Notes: generated by a model from the letters alone, not told the origin. A stretch of 64,000 nucleotides of DNA from VXMO01 sp965205915 (GCA_965205915.1 OZ242191.1:1364001-1428000), one strand, 5' to 3'. Positions 32,457-41,684 are shown, counted from the stretch's first letter. A program made the numbers and translations.

Positions 32457-33947
32457 TCACCCCCGCGCCATATACCCCCGCTTCCCGTTCTCCCGTCGAA
32501 GTCCGGACAACGTATAGATATTCGACTTCAGCATGTTGCACGGCCCGCACAGCAGCACGCGATTCGTGATGTGATTGATCCCGCCGTCCGCGCGGGGCGT
32601 GTTGTGATCCAGCTGCAGGTAGCGTGGATCGTCAAAGGCACGGTCGCACCCCTGGCAGCGTTGACCATATTGCCTGATTAGGTGCTCAAACATTTCCTGA
32701 CGCGACATCTTTGGCCCGGCAGGCTCCTTGTATCGTTCCGTCACTTGTAGGAACGGCACCGCCTCCTCCGCCTCGTCCGTCCGCTCCGGCGGTGCCGTCA
32801 CGTAGTGAACCTGTCCAAAGGTTAGTAGACGATCGGTTTTACCGTCCGGCCCTGCAAGCCCTTCCTTTTCTAGTCGGCCGATCACCGTCTCGTGCGCCTT
32901 GTCCCATATGTCCATACCAACCCACTGCCGACCGAGTCGCTCCGCGGCCACAGGCGTCGTCGCGCACCCCGCGAACGGATCAAGCACGATGTCACCCTCA
33001 TTGCTACTCGCGCTGATGATGCGTTCATACAGGGCAAGCGGCTTCTGCGTGGGGTAGCCAAGGCGTTCCTTTGCCTGAGAGTTTATTGGGGGAATATCGA
33101 GCCACATAGAATGCACAGGCCTGCCTCGTTGAGTGTCGGCCCAGTATACTTTCTTGGCTGGCCACCCATTCCTCTTTGCGGGCCAATAGATAAGCCCCTG
33201 CGCGTCCATTTCGTCGAGCTTCTCCGGCACATTACTCCAGTGCCGCCCCATATTTGTTGGATTGAAGCCTTTCCACTCTCTGCCAGATGGCCCCGATGAA
33301 ACCCCGGCCCCGGTAAGGTCTGCGGCTCGGTAACGACCGCGGTCATCTTCGTATATGTAATGTGTACGGACATAATTCTCGTCAGAGTCCTGATACATCG
33401 GATTCCAGATATACGAGTTTCTTTTCGTGTAGAAGAGCAGGAAGTCGTAAGTGTTGGCCCATCGCTTTGCCGACGGATGGGCTGACGTGCGCTGCCAAAC
33501 AATCTCGCTGCGAAAGTTTGGTTTGCCGAAGATGGCATCCATAAGAGCCTTGAGATAGTGACTCGCCGTCGGGTCACAGTGGAGATAGAGACTGCCGTCG
33601 TTGCGCAGCACGCGACGCATCTCGATGAGCCGGACGGCCATGAAACACAGGAACGCGCCCATATCATCCCCGTAGCTCTCGCGAGAGCCGTTGATGACAT
33701 TCATCACCTTGGGCCAATCATCGGTGATCTGATCGACCCAATCGCCCTCGACGTCATCGTCCCAGCTCCAGCGGTCCTGGAACTTGGCCCCGGAGGCGAG
33801 GCTGTCCGGCGTCGCGTGAAAGTCGCGCCCCTTATTGAACGGCGGATCCGTCGCAATCAGATGCACCGACTCGCTATTCAACCCCCGCAAAAACGGCAGG
33901 TTATCGCCATGAAACAACGTTCGATTCAGAAAGTTTGGCTCACCCAT
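32457..33947 (-). CDS. DNA N6/N4 methyltransferase fused to C-terminal HNH domain
   Basis: A 496-residue protein. The methyltransferase part has DPPF (motif IV, LIATDPPFNKG, near residue 36) before the SAM-binding DPFAGCATTPVAAERLGRQWVGMDI (motif I). This is the beta-class order of Type III Mod-like enzymes that methylate adenine or cytosine amino groups. After about residue 420 an HNH module follows: C-x2-C (CQGCDRA), LQLDHNTPRADGG, N, LLCGPCNMLKS. The fusion suggests either a self-contained modification-restriction enzyme or a methylase with a DNA-binding zinc module. The start at 33947 is set by AGGTGG seven bases upstream. Confidence 0.88.
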   Translation of the reverse strand: MGEPNFLNRTLFHGDNLPFLRGLNSESVHLIATDPPFNKGRDFHATPDSLASGAKFQDRWSWDDDVEGDWVDQITDDWPKVMNVINGSRESYGDDMGAFLCFMAVRLIEMRRVLRNDGSLYLHCDPTASHYLKALMDAIFGKPNFRSEIVWQRTSAHPSAKRWANTYDFLLFYTKRNSYIWNPMYQDSDENYVRTHYIYEDDRGRYRAADLTGAGVSSGPSGREWKGFNPTNMGRHWSNVPEKLDEMDAQGLIYWPAKRNGWPAKKVYWADTQRGRPVHSMWLDIPPINSQAKERLGYPTQKPLALYERIISASSNEGDIVLDPFAGCATTPVAAERLGRQWVGMDIWDKAHETVIGRLEKEGLAGPDGKTDRLLTFGQVHYVTAPPERTDEAEEAVPFLQVTERYKEPAGPKMSRQEMFEHLIRQYGQRCQGCDRAFDDPRYLQLDHNTPRADGGINHITNRVLLCGPCNMLKSNIYTLSGLRRENGKRGYMARG

Positions 33948-34024
33948 TTTGGTACCACCTTTGCTGCGGGAACCACGATCTGAGAATAGCACAGAAGTAC
34001 GGCAGAGCGTCACGCGGCACCTCT

Positions 34025-34055
34025 GTCATTCCGAGCACAGCGAGGAATCTAAAGA
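34025..34055. repeat. family B REP-like element
   Basis: GTCATTCCGAGCACAGCGAG followed by GAATCTAAAGA, the same element as at 12853, 26669 and 31434. It lies in the 194-base gap between the methyltransferase and L25 genes. Confidence 0.75.
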
Positions 34056-34141
34056 ACGTGCCTACCTACCCGAGGCCGGAACGCGGCGAACCAACCCCCT
34101 AAGGAGTCAAAGTCGGATCGCGAATATGAGCCGCCCCGCAG

Positions 34142-34804
34142 CTACGCCCCGCCCGCAGACTCCTCCGTAGCGCCGTCCGCGGCCGCCTCTCCGGCCTCTT
34201 CCGCCTCCGCGTCTTCGGCCGCCTCCGCTGCGGTCACACGGGAGTGTGTCGCCCGAACGATGATCGTCTCGGAGTCCGTCAGAATCTGCACCCCGTCCGG
34301 CGCAACGATGTCCGAAACGTGAAGAGACACCTCCAACTCCTCCAGCGTGGACACATCCACCTCAACCATGGAGGGAATGTTCCCTGGCAGACACTCGATG
34401 GTGACCTCGTGTGTCAGGTGCGTAATAACCGCGCCGGGCAGGCGCGCCGCCGGAGAATCGCCAATCAGGTGTACCGGCACCGTCGTCTGGATGAGCCGGG
34501 TCATTTCCACGATATAGAAATCCGCATGCAGGATCGCCCGCGTCACGGGGTGGCGCTGCAAGCCTCGCAGCAGCGTCTGATGAGTCGCGCCGCCGATGGT
34601 CAACTCAACCAGAGACCCGCGCCCCCCGTCAGTAACCAGCCTGTCCAGCGTGCGAGTCTGCGCCTGAAAACTGATCGACTCCGCTCCCCGTCCGTAGAGG
34701 TTGGCCGGCGTGATTCCCTCGCGCCGCAGCGCCTTAACGTGCCGCCCAAACGCCTCCCGAGGCTCGCCCTCGAGCGTGAGTGTTGTTTCGTCCCTGCTAG
34801 TCAT
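34142..34804 (-). CDS. rplY: ribosomal protein bL25 (CTC/TL5 type)
   Basis: A 220-residue long-form L25. The N-terminal 5S-rRNA-binding domain has REAFGRHVKALRREGITPANLYGRG and LLRGLQRHPVTRAILHADFY (the usual D-hxhDFyxv block). The TL5-type C-terminal domain has VPVHLIGDSPAARLPGAVI. The tail is Glu/Ala-rich and disordered (AAEAAEDAEAEEAGEAA). It binds 5S rRNA in the large subunit's central protuberance. pth, a frequent partner, is not in the window. A promoter-like sequence lies about 90 bases upstream. Confidence 0.92.
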   Translation of the reverse strand: MTSRDETTLTLEGEPREAFGRHVKALRREGITPANLYGRGAESISFQAQTRTLDRLVTDGGRGSLVELTIGGATHQTLLRGLQRHPVTRAILHADFYIVEMTRLIQTTVPVHLIGDSPAARLPGAVITHLTHEVTIECLPGNIPSMVEVDVSTLEELEVSLHVSDIVAPDGVQILTDSETIIVRATHSRVTAAEAAEDAEAEEAGEAAADGATEESAGGA

Positions 34805-34889
34805 GTGTGTTCAGCCTTGTTACGCAAAAGCCCACTTTTGCCACCCTTTTTGCGGATTTAAGCGTCTCGTTCGTTACTCTTGTCACAAT

Positions 34890-34919
34890 ATCGTAGCTAT
34901 CTGGCCAGCTTGCGGTCAA
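34890..34919 (-). promoter_or_regulatory. candidate promoter of bL25 gene
   Basis: On the minus strand TTGACC (34914-34919) and TACGAT (34890-34895) are separated by 18 bases. The -35 hexamer equals that proposed for dnaN. Confidence 0.4.
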
Positions 34920-34950
34920 GTATAACGCCTTATTCAACGGACGCCGCGAC

Positions 34951-36495
34951 TCAAGCCGCCGCCCCCAACTCCCGCGGCCGGTACTGCAACGCCTCGCTCA
35001 AGTGCCGCGCGGTGATGCTCGGCTCCTCCGCCAGGTCCGCAATCGTTCGCGCCAGCTTGAGAATCCGATGAAAACCCCGCGCGCTCAGGTGCAATTGCTG
35101 CATCGCCGCCCGCAGCAACCCGTGCGATGCGTCATCGAGCCCGCAAAACTCACGCACCTCAACCGGCCCCATATCCGCGTTGGTAAGCACGCCCGAAGTG
35201 CCGCTGAATCGCGCCCCCTGCCGGATCCGCGCTTCCTGTACTCGTGCCCTGACCACCCCTGATGTCTCTCCAATGCGTTCATCCGTCAGCTTCTCGTACT
35301 CGACACGCGGCACGTCCACGAAAATGTCGATGCGATCCAGCAGAGGCCCGCTGATACGACGCTGGTAGCGGTCGATCGTCGATGGACTGCATGAACACGC
35401 CTTCACAACGTCGCCATAGAAACCGCACGGGCAGGGATTCATCGCGCCGACAAGCATGAAATTCGCCGGGAACGTGATCGACCCCTGCGCGCGGCTGATC
35501 GTCACGGCCCTGTCCTCAAGCGGCTGCCGTAACACCTCCAGGATGTGATGGCCGAACTCCGGCATCTCATCCAGGAAAAGAACGCCCCGATGCGAAAGCG
35601 TGATCTCTCCCGGCCGTGGCCAATGTCCACCACCAACCAGCCCTGCATTGGACACCGTGTAGTGCGGAGCCCGAAACGGACGCGCGGAGATGAGAGGCCG
35701 CTCCGGCGGTAACAGCCCCGCCACGCTATAGATCTTCGTGACGTCCAGCGATTCCTCTCGCGACATCATCGGCAGGATGGAGGGAAGGCTTCGCGCCAGC
35801 AGCGTCTTGCCGCTGCCCGGTGGCCCCATCATCACCAGGTTGTGCCCGCCCGCCGCCGCGACTTCCATCGCCCGTTTCACATTTTCCTGCCCGCGAACGA
35901 GTGACATATCAAAGCCCTGGACCGGCGCGTCGCCCGGGTCGGATGGCGGCTCCGTTTGGTAGAAGGGCCGAAAAACCTGCTCCCCGCTGATGTGTTCCAC
36001 AAGCTCGCGCAGGTTGCCGGCTGGCAGCACCTCGATACCGTCAACCAGCGCCGCCTCAGGCGCGTCAACCGCCGGCACGATGATCTGCGACAGCCCACCC
36101 TCACGCGCAAGGGCCGTCATTGGAAGAACACCTTGCGTATGACGCACCTGACCTTCGAGTGAGAGCTCGCCAAGAAAGGCGACTTCATCCAGCGAGAACT
36201 GAGATCCCGCCTGTCCGGAGCTGATCAATATGCCGGCAGCGATGGGCAGGTCGTAGGACGTGCCATTCTTCTTCAGATCCGCAGGCGCAAGGGAAACAGT
36301 GATGCGGCGCTGCGGAAACTCAAAACCGGAATTGCGGATGGCGGCCCGGACGCGTTCCCGCGCCTCCTGTACCGCCGTATCAGGCAACCCCACGATGGTA
36401 AAGGCAGGTAGGCCGGGCGCAATGTCCACCTCCACCTCCACGATGGAGCCCTCCAACCCGACAACGGCGCAACTGCGTGTGCGTGCTAGCGTCAT
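34951..36495 (-). CDS. comM: YifB/ComM-family Mg-chelatase-like AAA+ ATPase
   Basis: A 514-residue protein with the N-terminal Lon-like domain (TRSCAVVGLEGSIVEVEVD ... FPQRRITVSLAPADLKKNG), Walker A MMGPPGSGKTLLARSLPSI, the AAA+ Mg-chelatase part with RPFRAPHYTVSNAGLVGGG and LFLDEMPEF (Walker B), a zinc-like C-x-C-G...C-x-C (CPCGFYGDVVKACSCS), and the C-terminal SARGFHRILKLARTIADL. ComM drives branch migration of recombination intermediates during natural transformation in some bacteria; other members are of unknown role. The start at 36495 has GGAGG seven bases upstream. Confidence 0.93.
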   Translation of the reverse strand: MTLARTRSCAVVGLEGSIVEVEVDIAPGLPAFTIVGLPDTAVQEARERVRAAIRNSGFEFPQRRITVSLAPADLKKNGTSYDLPIAAGILISSGQAGSQFSLDEVAFLGELSLEGQVRHTQGVLPMTALAREGGLSQIIVPAVDAPEAALVDGIEVLPAGNLRELVEHISGEQVFRPFYQTEPPSDPGDAPVQGFDMSLVRGQENVKRAMEVAAAGGHNLVMMGPPGSGKTLLARSLPSILPMMSREESLDVTKIYSVAGLLPPERPLISARPFRAPHYTVSNAGLVGGGHWPRPGEITLSHRGVLFLDEMPEFGHHILEVLRQPLEDRAVTISRAQGSITFPANFMLVGAMNPCPCGFYGDVVKACSCSPSTIDRYQRRISGPLLDRIDIFVDVPRVEYEKLTDERIGETSGVVRARVQEARIRQGARFSGTSGVLTNADMGPVEVREFCGLDDASHGLLRAAMQQLHLSARGFHRILKLARTIADLAEEPSITARHLSEALQYRPRELGAAA

Positions 36496-36745
36496 ATCGA
36501 TTCCTCCCCTCATGCGCGCTAGCCTCAGCAAGGCAGAGAACGCGCGTTCGGTATGACCCTAACATGCCCGGGCAAAGGTTGCAACATGTGTTCGGAACAG
36601 TGACCATGAGGCGCGCATCACGGCTCGGTCGGCCTCGCGGGCGGGCTGGTGCGGAACAATAACGTGCAAGGCACGGCATGGTGCGCTAGTCTAACCACGC
36701 AGTGACCGACACGCTGAACGATTCGGAAACAGCGGAGGCAAGATC

Positions 36746-36901
36746 GTGGAAATACTGGGCTATGATTACGTGCATTGGCTCGTTGTCGCGTCCTTGATGC
36801 TGCTGACAGGAGCCCCCGTCATCGGCGTCGCAGCCGGATACGTCATGAGCAAACGCAGACGTAGTAACGCTGACGAAGCGGTGACCGATGGCACTAACTG
36901 A
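36746..36901 (+). CDS. small single-span membrane protein, 51 residues
   Basis: A GTG at 36746 with GGAGG seven bases upstream opens 51 codons to TGA at 36899-36901. The peptide starts MEILGYDYVHW, has one hydrophobic helix (LVVASLMLLTGAPVIGVAAG) and a basic tail KRRRSNADEAV. It precedes the UspA gene by 49 bases on the same strand, so the two may be cotranscribed. No family recognised. Confidence 0.55.
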   Translation: MEILGYDYVHWLVVASLMLLTGAPVIGVAAGYVMSKRRRSNADEAVTDGTN

Positions 36902-36950
36902 AGTGACAGCAACACCCCAAAGATCGACGGGCAAGTGGAAGGAATGACTG

Positions 36951-37421
36951 ATGACGCGCATCCTGTTGGCCGTTGATGGGTCTGACCAGGACGTTTCCTC
37001 CGCGGAGTGGCTTGGACGGGTCTTTGGTGAAGTAGCGAGCACCGTGGAGATAACCGTGCTCACGGTCGCTCATTTGCGGATGCCGGGCCCATCATCTTTC
37101 CGGCTCGGATTCGTGCCGCGGCTCCCGTCACAGGAGGACCTGGAAGGCATAGAGACATCAGTCCGCACTGAGGCGGACGAGATTGTCAACGCTACCAAGG
37201 CAGATCTGGAAGAATACGGCTTCGCAGTCACGACGATGGTGGAATGGGGCCCGACGCCTGATGTGATCCTCGAGGCGGCGGACGCCATCGAATGCGACCT
37301 CATTGCCATGGGTCGGTACGGGGCCGGCAAGATCAGCGACATGATCGTCGGGAGCGTGTCGGATCGCGTGATGCGGCGCGCGCGCGTACCCGTCCTCATC
37401 TTGCGAGCCCCAATCGAGTAG
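36951..37421 (+). CDS. universal stress protein UspA family
   Basis: A 156-residue single-domain Usp. It begins MTRILLAVDGSDQ, and the ATP-binding motif reads GRYGAGKISDMIVGSVSDRV (G-x2-G-x9-G-[ST]), so an ATP-binding type is expected. The C-terminus VPVLILRAP is typical. GGAAGGA lies 7 bases ahead of the ATG. These proteins aid survival under starvation or oxidative stress by an unclear mechanism. It may share a transcript with the small membrane protein upstream and the Cys-rich protein downstream. Confidence 0.93.
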   Translation: MTRILLAVDGSDQDVSSAEWLGRVFGEVASTVEITVLTVAHLRMPGPSSFRLGFVPRLPSQEDLEGIETSVRTEADEIVNATKADLEEYGFAVTTMVEWGPTPDVILEAADAIECDLIAMGRYGAGKISDMIVGSVSDRVMRRARVPVLILRAPIE

Positions 37422-37444
37422 CCCTAAAAGAAGGGTTCCGCACC

Positions 37445-37954
37445 ATGCCAAATGGCGGATCCGATTGTTGCGGCACATGCTGGTTCAACCGCTCCCTTGA
37501 GGGAGAGCGGGGCAGTTCCAACTTCAACCACGAAATACCCAGCCGCTGTGAGATTCGTGATCTCGATATCCCTGACCCGTTCTACACCTACTGCGCCAAC
37601 CATCCCTACCATCGTCCAGGCCGCGACCCCATACCAATAGGGCCCGTTTACGCTCATCGCAGCACCGGCCCATTGGGAGAAGGCACGCGTGAAGAGTGGC
37701 AACTCTCCCCGGATTCAGAGGAGATTCGCCAGCATCTTCTCGACCTCGTGCGCACGCCGGAGGAAATCGCCGATGAAGGCTACCATTTCTACACGCGCCC
37801 CGCGCATATTGCGGCACTCTGGCAGCTCCTTGAGTGGGGTGATGAGCGACTCGCCCCAGCCCTTGAGGAACTCTCGGGTAGGCCCGAGATGGAAAATGCG
37901 AGAAGCGACCTCCAAGAGACGATAAGCCTGGTTCGGGAACGGCTTGGTCTCTGA
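37445..37954 (+). CDS. Cys-rich hypothetical protein
   Basis: A 169-residue soluble protein starting MPNGGSDCCGTCWFNRSLEG; the early C-C-x2-C and later C-x-I and C-A-N-H (YTYCANHPYH) could form a metal site. The C-terminal half is helical (HIAALWQLLEWGDERLAPALEEL), resembling HEAT-like repeats. The ATG follows AGAAGGG. It begins 24 bases after uspA. No known function. Confidence 0.65.
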   Translation: MPNGGSDCCGTCWFNRSLEGERGSSNFNHEIPSRCEIRDLDIPDPFYTYCANHPYHRPGRDPIPIGPVYAHRSTGPLGEGTREEWQLSPDSEEIRQHLLDLVRTPEEIADEGYHFYTRPAHIAALWQLLEWGDERLAPALEELSGRPEMENARSDLQETISLVRERLGL

Positions 37955-37969
37955 GGCGGGAACAGGCAA

Positions 37970-38332
37970 CTAGGAGGTCGCGGTAGCGGCCGGCTCCTCG
38001 AATCGCTCCACGACCTCAAACTCCAGCGCGTAGACCTCTACCTCATCGATGGGACGGTCGAATTTGCGGCCCTCGCTGAACTGCTCGATCCACGCCGCCT
38101 TGTCCGGCCAACCCTCCGCGAGCGCCTCATCGGCAGTCATGTCGCCGATCCGCTGCTTCCAGACACGCGTAACAAGGATGCGGGCAAACGGCTTTTCGCC
38201 GGTCAGCGGTGGCCGACGATAGAGCAGGTGCTCGGCCCCCTCTTTGGCCCGCGCTCGTGCCCACAGCTTGCGCGCCTGTGACTTCTCACCGCGCAGAATC
38301 AACTGCGCGCTCGGCTCCTTGAATAGAATCAT
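37970..38332 (-). CDS. ASCH-domain (PUA-like) protein
   Basis: A 120-residue ASCH-type protein: it begins MILFKEPSAQLILRGEKSQARKLW (the family's G-x-K-t-x-R region), followed by FARILVTRVWKQRIGDMTADEALAEG. The fold resembles PUA RNA-binding domains and members are thought to bind RNA or modified nucleotides. Converges with the Cys-rich gene, with 15 bases between the stops. Confidence 0.8.
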   Translation of the reverse strand: MILFKEPSAQLILRGEKSQARKLWARARAKEGAEHLLYRRPPLTGEKPFARILVTRVWKQRIGDMTADEALAEGWPDKAAWIEQFSEGRKFDRPIDEVEVYALEFEVVERFEEPAATATS

Positions 38333-38410
38333 GCGGATACTATACAGGCGTGGCCGACCGAACCCTCTGCCACAGCATCAACACAGAGCATTCACGGGGT
38401 GAGGTCTAAC

Positions 38411-38740
38411 ATGCAGCAATTCCTGGTTCTGACAATCGGACGTGCTCTGGATCCGCAGGATGGCGACGAAGGCGCCATGGCCTACATGGGGGAGTGGCAG
38501 GCATGGCTGGGTGGCCTGATTGCCAGCGGCGCGCTGGACTCCGGCAGGCCCTTGGAGCCTGGCGGAAAGGTTGTAGAAATGGACGCCGTTGCCGACTTTC
38601 AACCGGAAGACATTGGCATCGGCGGCTATCTCATCATCAACGCCGAATCGCTGGACGATGCGGCGTTGATGATGCAGGGCTCTCCCCACATGGCATTGGG
38701 CGGCAGCGCCATCCTCCGCCCCTGCCTGGACATTTCGTAG
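38411..38740 (+). CDS. YCII-related domain protein
   Basis: A 109-residue ferredoxin-like (YCII/dimeric alpha-beta barrel) protein: MQQFLVLTIGRALDPQDGDE, EWQAWLGGLIASGALDSGRPL, GYLIINAESLDDAALMMQG. The last segment (tail of hits, LDDA ... G-S-P-H) is diagnostic of YCII, whose members include sigma-factor partner and chloromuconolactone-type enzymes. Function unknown. The first Met of a longer frame (38399) is less likely. Confidence 0.75.
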   Translation: MQQFLVLTIGRALDPQDGDEGAMAYMGEWQAWLGGLIASGALDSGRPLEPGGKVVEMDAVADFQPEDIGIGGYLIINAESLDDAALMMQGSPHMALGGSAILRPCLDIS

Positions 38741-38750
38741 GCGCGCTGCC

Positions 38751-38966
38751 CTACGTGTAGATTGCTATGACCACCGCCTCTGTCGGGTCGGACGGGTCCG
38801 CCGCAAAAGCGACGATGCATGACCGCCCGGCCAGCATCTCTGCGGTGGCGATGGCTCGGCTGATGCGGGCGCCCGTCAGCCACGTCGGCACACTGCCGTC
38901 CAGTTGAACGTCGGCGGCGAATGATGTCGAGTCGAACCGCCTGATTGTCCCGCGTCGCAATTCCAT
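38751..38966 (-). CDS. small beta-rich phage-tail-associated protein (unrecognised)
   Basis: A 71-residue protein, MELRRGTIRRFDSTSFAADV then LDGSVPTWLTGARISRAI and GRSCIVAFAADPSDPTEAVV. It is made of short beta strands and resembles small OB-like baseplate/tail spike modules only in style. It starts 2 bases after the stop of the tail hub-like gene, so it is the last gene of the phage-type cluster. No exact family known to me. Confidence 0.55.
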   Translation of the reverse strand: MELRRGTIRRFDSTSFAADVQLDGSVPTWLTGARISRAIATAEMLAGRSCIVAFAADPSDPTEAVVIAIYT

Positions 38967-38968
38967 AC

Positions 38969-40957
38969 CTACACCCCGCCCAACTCAATATCTTGCCGAT
39001 AGACGGCTTGTGGGCCGCCAACATCGTAGAGAGTCCGCAGCCCGGCCACTCGCAGACGCTGCATTTCCCAGCCCACGGACGGCGCAGTGATCGTTACAAC
39101 GTCATGCAACTCCTGTCCGGAGTTCACCGGAACTGTGATGCGAGCGAACGGCTGTAAGACGCCTCTCGACCGCAATTCAGCCACCGCGCGCGTCGTCGCC
39201 ACCTCTGCCGTTGTCAGGGAACGGTCGACCACCTGCACGAGCAGATTGCCGACGGTCTGTAACTCGCTTTCATTGATTGCCTGCCCAATCGCCCCGTCGC
39301 CGTAGACCTGAACGTGATTGACTCGCGAAAGCGTGGATGATCGGGTGACGTCAACCAACGCGTGTTCGCCCGGGCCGCCATATGCGTACACGGCGGCATC
39401 GGCCTCACGCGCATGAACGGCCTCGAGCACGCCGTCCGAGAAGCGCAGCAGGTCCGGCACGCGGGACATCAGCCTGTTGATGGCCACGGCCAAGCTCTCA
39501 TTCGGTGAGATTGTCATGGCCGGATAGGTCGCGACAATTGATGGACTTGAACGGGCAAGCGTCGCCGACAAGCCCGCCATCGTTAGCAACTGGCCAAGGA
39601 TGTTCCAAACCGAAGCTGTATGCGCGGGCCACGTCAACTGTCGGCGCGCCCGCATGTTGCCCATGAACCACCACGCATCCTCGGCCTCCAGCACGGTGAC
39701 GGGTCTACCCCGCCGTGTCTCCCGCCGCGCCTCCCGCACCCAATACCGTTGTGTCTGTCCGGCCTCCCGTCCGCCATTCGTCTCATAACCCCATGCGATG
39801 CTGAGCTCGTGCCCCAACGGCCCGGAGCCGTCGGTGATTGCCGGATCAAGGTTCGGCCCCTCCGCCAATCGCAGAGTCAACGACGCGCCACGGGGTGTCT
39901 CCTTCGCATCCGCATATATGACGGAATCAGAAATATCGAAAGCCGCTGCGCCGATTCGCGCTCGCCATGCGCCGGAGGGTGTAGTCAGCCATGCGTGTGT
40001 CGTGCTGGCGGTAAGGGCTGGGCCCACACCGGGCGTCTGGCCAAATGGCGATGGCTCTCGCCAACGATGTTCGCGGAAACGCGCGGCGGCCGGAGCGTGC
40101 GTCATAAGCGTCTGCGCGTAGCCGGTCGCCCCTCCGTACACCTCAACAAAGCTGATCCGCGGACCGTCCGCCACGCAGATGCTCGGCTGTCGATATGTCA
40201 CGTCGGCCCCGGCCACCGATGCAATAACCTCCCGTAGCATCGACCACGTGCCCGCCGTCTGAGACGAGCCTGCGCCCAGCGCACACGTCCACACCCCGGA
40301 GGACCCGTCCGCAAGCGTTCCGCACACCACGACCGCCCAGTCGCCGTCGATGTGCGCGCAGGCAATGCCGTCAACCGTCGAGACGGAATTCGTCCACAAA
40401 GTGGGTCCCGACCATGAGTTGCCCGATCTCCGGAGTGAACGGACGTTGCCCGCGGAGTCCGTGAACAGGAGTAGGGCGGAACCACCCGGCCCGGATGCAG
40501 CCGCAATGGACGTCATCACTGAGGTTGCCGTCGCAATCGTTCGTGGCGCGCCAAATGTAACGCCGTCGTCTCGGCTTGATCGTTCACGAATGTCGCGCTC
40601 ATTCGGAGCGACGTCAAAGACATGGATTCGCCCCTCGATGTCGGCGATGGCAACACCGCCCGTAGCGGAGGTCGCCCCCAGGCTCTGCCACGATCCGAAT
40701 TGGGCTGTTGGATCGGGCGAAGGAGCGCGCTGCACGAATAGACCATTCGGCGCGGCCTGCGTGCGGGCACGAATCAATGCGCCACTGCTCCCGCTGACGA
40801 TGGCGGCATGCGGGCCGTCCGGCTCCTGCCCCGCGTAAACACGTTCCCATCGGAGTTGCGTCACTCCGCCCCACCGTGGGGCAAGAGTCGCCTCTACATA
40901 CGGGACGGTCGTGGCGTCTCGCTGTGTGGCAAGGAGCGTCTCAGATAATTGGTGCAT
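38969..40957 (-). CDS. phage tail hub/baseplate-like protein with N-terminal propeller-type region
   Basis: A 662-residue protein. The first 300 residues have repeated short beta motifs (FGSWQSLGATSATGGVAIAD, GVTFGAPRTIATATSVMTSI, SWSGPTLWTNSVSTVDGIAC) like sialidase/propeller repeats. The C-terminal half (QTQRYWVREARRETRRG, ALVDVTRSSTLSRVNHVQVY, DVVTITAPSVGWEMQRLRVAG) resembles gpD/gp44-type tail hub proteins. The domain order of a fused propeller plus hub is unusual. It is the third gene of a cluster with connector and capsid genes, all on the minus strand. Call rests on eye and context. Confidence 0.55.
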   Translation of the reverse strand: MHQLSETLLATQRDATTVPYVEATLAPRWGGVTQLRWERVYAGQEPDGPHAAIVSGSSGALIRARTQAAPNGLFVQRAPSPDPTAQFGSWQSLGATSATGGVAIADIEGRIHVFDVAPNERDIRERSSRDDGVTFGAPRTIATATSVMTSIAAASGPGGSALLLFTDSAGNVRSLRRSGNSWSGPTLWTNSVSTVDGIACAHIDGDWAVVVCGTLADGSSGVWTCALGAGSSQTAGTWSMLREVIASVAGADVTYRQPSICVADGPRISFVEVYGGATGYAQTLMTHAPAAARFREHRWREPSPFGQTPGVGPALTASTTHAWLTTPSGAWRARIGAAAFDISDSVIYADAKETPRGASLTLRLAEGPNLDPAITDGSGPLGHELSIAWGYETNGGREAGQTQRYWVREARRETRRGRPVTVLEAEDAWWFMGNMRARRQLTWPAHTASVWNILGQLLTMAGLSATLARSSPSIVATYPAMTISPNESLAVAINRLMSRVPDLLRFSDGVLEAVHAREADAAVYAYGGPGEHALVDVTRSSTLSRVNHVQVYGDGAIGQAINESELQTVGNLLVQVVDRSLTTAEVATTRAVAELRSRGVLQPFARITVPVNSGQELHDVVTITAPSVGWEMQRLRVAGLRTLYDVGGPQAVYRQDIELGGV

Positions 40958-41004
40958 GTCAGATCACCGAATGTGAATGTTGTAACGCGGTTCTGGTGGT
41001 CGGC

Positions 41005-41628
41005 TTAGGAAGCGCCGCCACCGTCCTCGTCCGGATGGAACAGGTTGCGCGGGCGGAAGCCGGAGCGGCGGCCGATGCGAGCCAACTGCAACTCAAAGTC
41101 GGCCATACGCTCCTCCGCCCATGTCAGGTACTGCCGCCACACATCCTGCCCGCCCACGTTCAGGCGATTGACGGCGTAGGCAGCCCATTCCAGGGCCGCA
41201 TACGCCGCCGCGCCGGTGATGACAAGCTCCTCCAGCGCCTCCGGCAGCGTTGAGGCTGTGTTCGTCAGCCGGTGGAGCGCCCCGTAGTACACGGTGACGC
41301 TTTCACCGGCCTTTGGCGTGCCGGGCAGGTTCAGTAGCAGCGTGTCGCCCCACTGATTGAATCGCACGCGGGACGGCGGGTACTGGCCGACCGGATATTC
41401 GATGGCCTCCACGACGACGCGGTCCGTCAAGTCCGCCACCGAGACCTCCCGGTTGTCGCCGGCCAGCTGCTTCGCCGTCTTCTTTTCCTGTGGCGAGACC
41501 TTTGACACCTTGGCTAACGCTCGCTCGATGTGGCGGTTCAACACCTCATCCGTCCAGCGATAGCTAGTGGCGTCCTCATCATGCAGATCGCGCCGCACGC
41601 GCTCCCGCACCTCGCTTAGCGTGCTCAT
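41005..41628 (-). CDS. phage head-tail connector/adaptor-like protein
   Basis: A 207-residue protein. The start, SEVRERVRRDLHDEDATSYR, followed by WTDEVLNRHIERALAKVSK, and the later VEAIEYPVGQYPPSRVRFNQW segment fit phage adaptor proteins of the gp6/DUF6682-like kind, which attach to the portal and start the tail. The last third is helical with AAAYAALEWAAYAVNRLN. It lies between the capsid and hub-like genes on the same strand. The call is inference from pattern and position. Confidence 0.55.
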   Translation of the reverse strand: MSTLSEVRERVRRDLHDEDATSYRWTDEVLNRHIERALAKVSKVSPQEKKTAKQLAGDNREVSVADLTDRVVVEAIEYPVGQYPPSRVRFNQWGDTLLLNLPGTPKAGESVTVYYGALHRLTNTASTLPEALEELVITGAAAYAALEWAAYAVNRLNVGGQDVWRQYLTWAEERMADFELQLARIGRRSGFRPRNLFHPDEDGGGAS

Positions 41629-41684
41629 CTACTCTCCTGCCTTCTCCCACCCCGACCTACTCAACTCAAACCGCAGTGGGCTGT

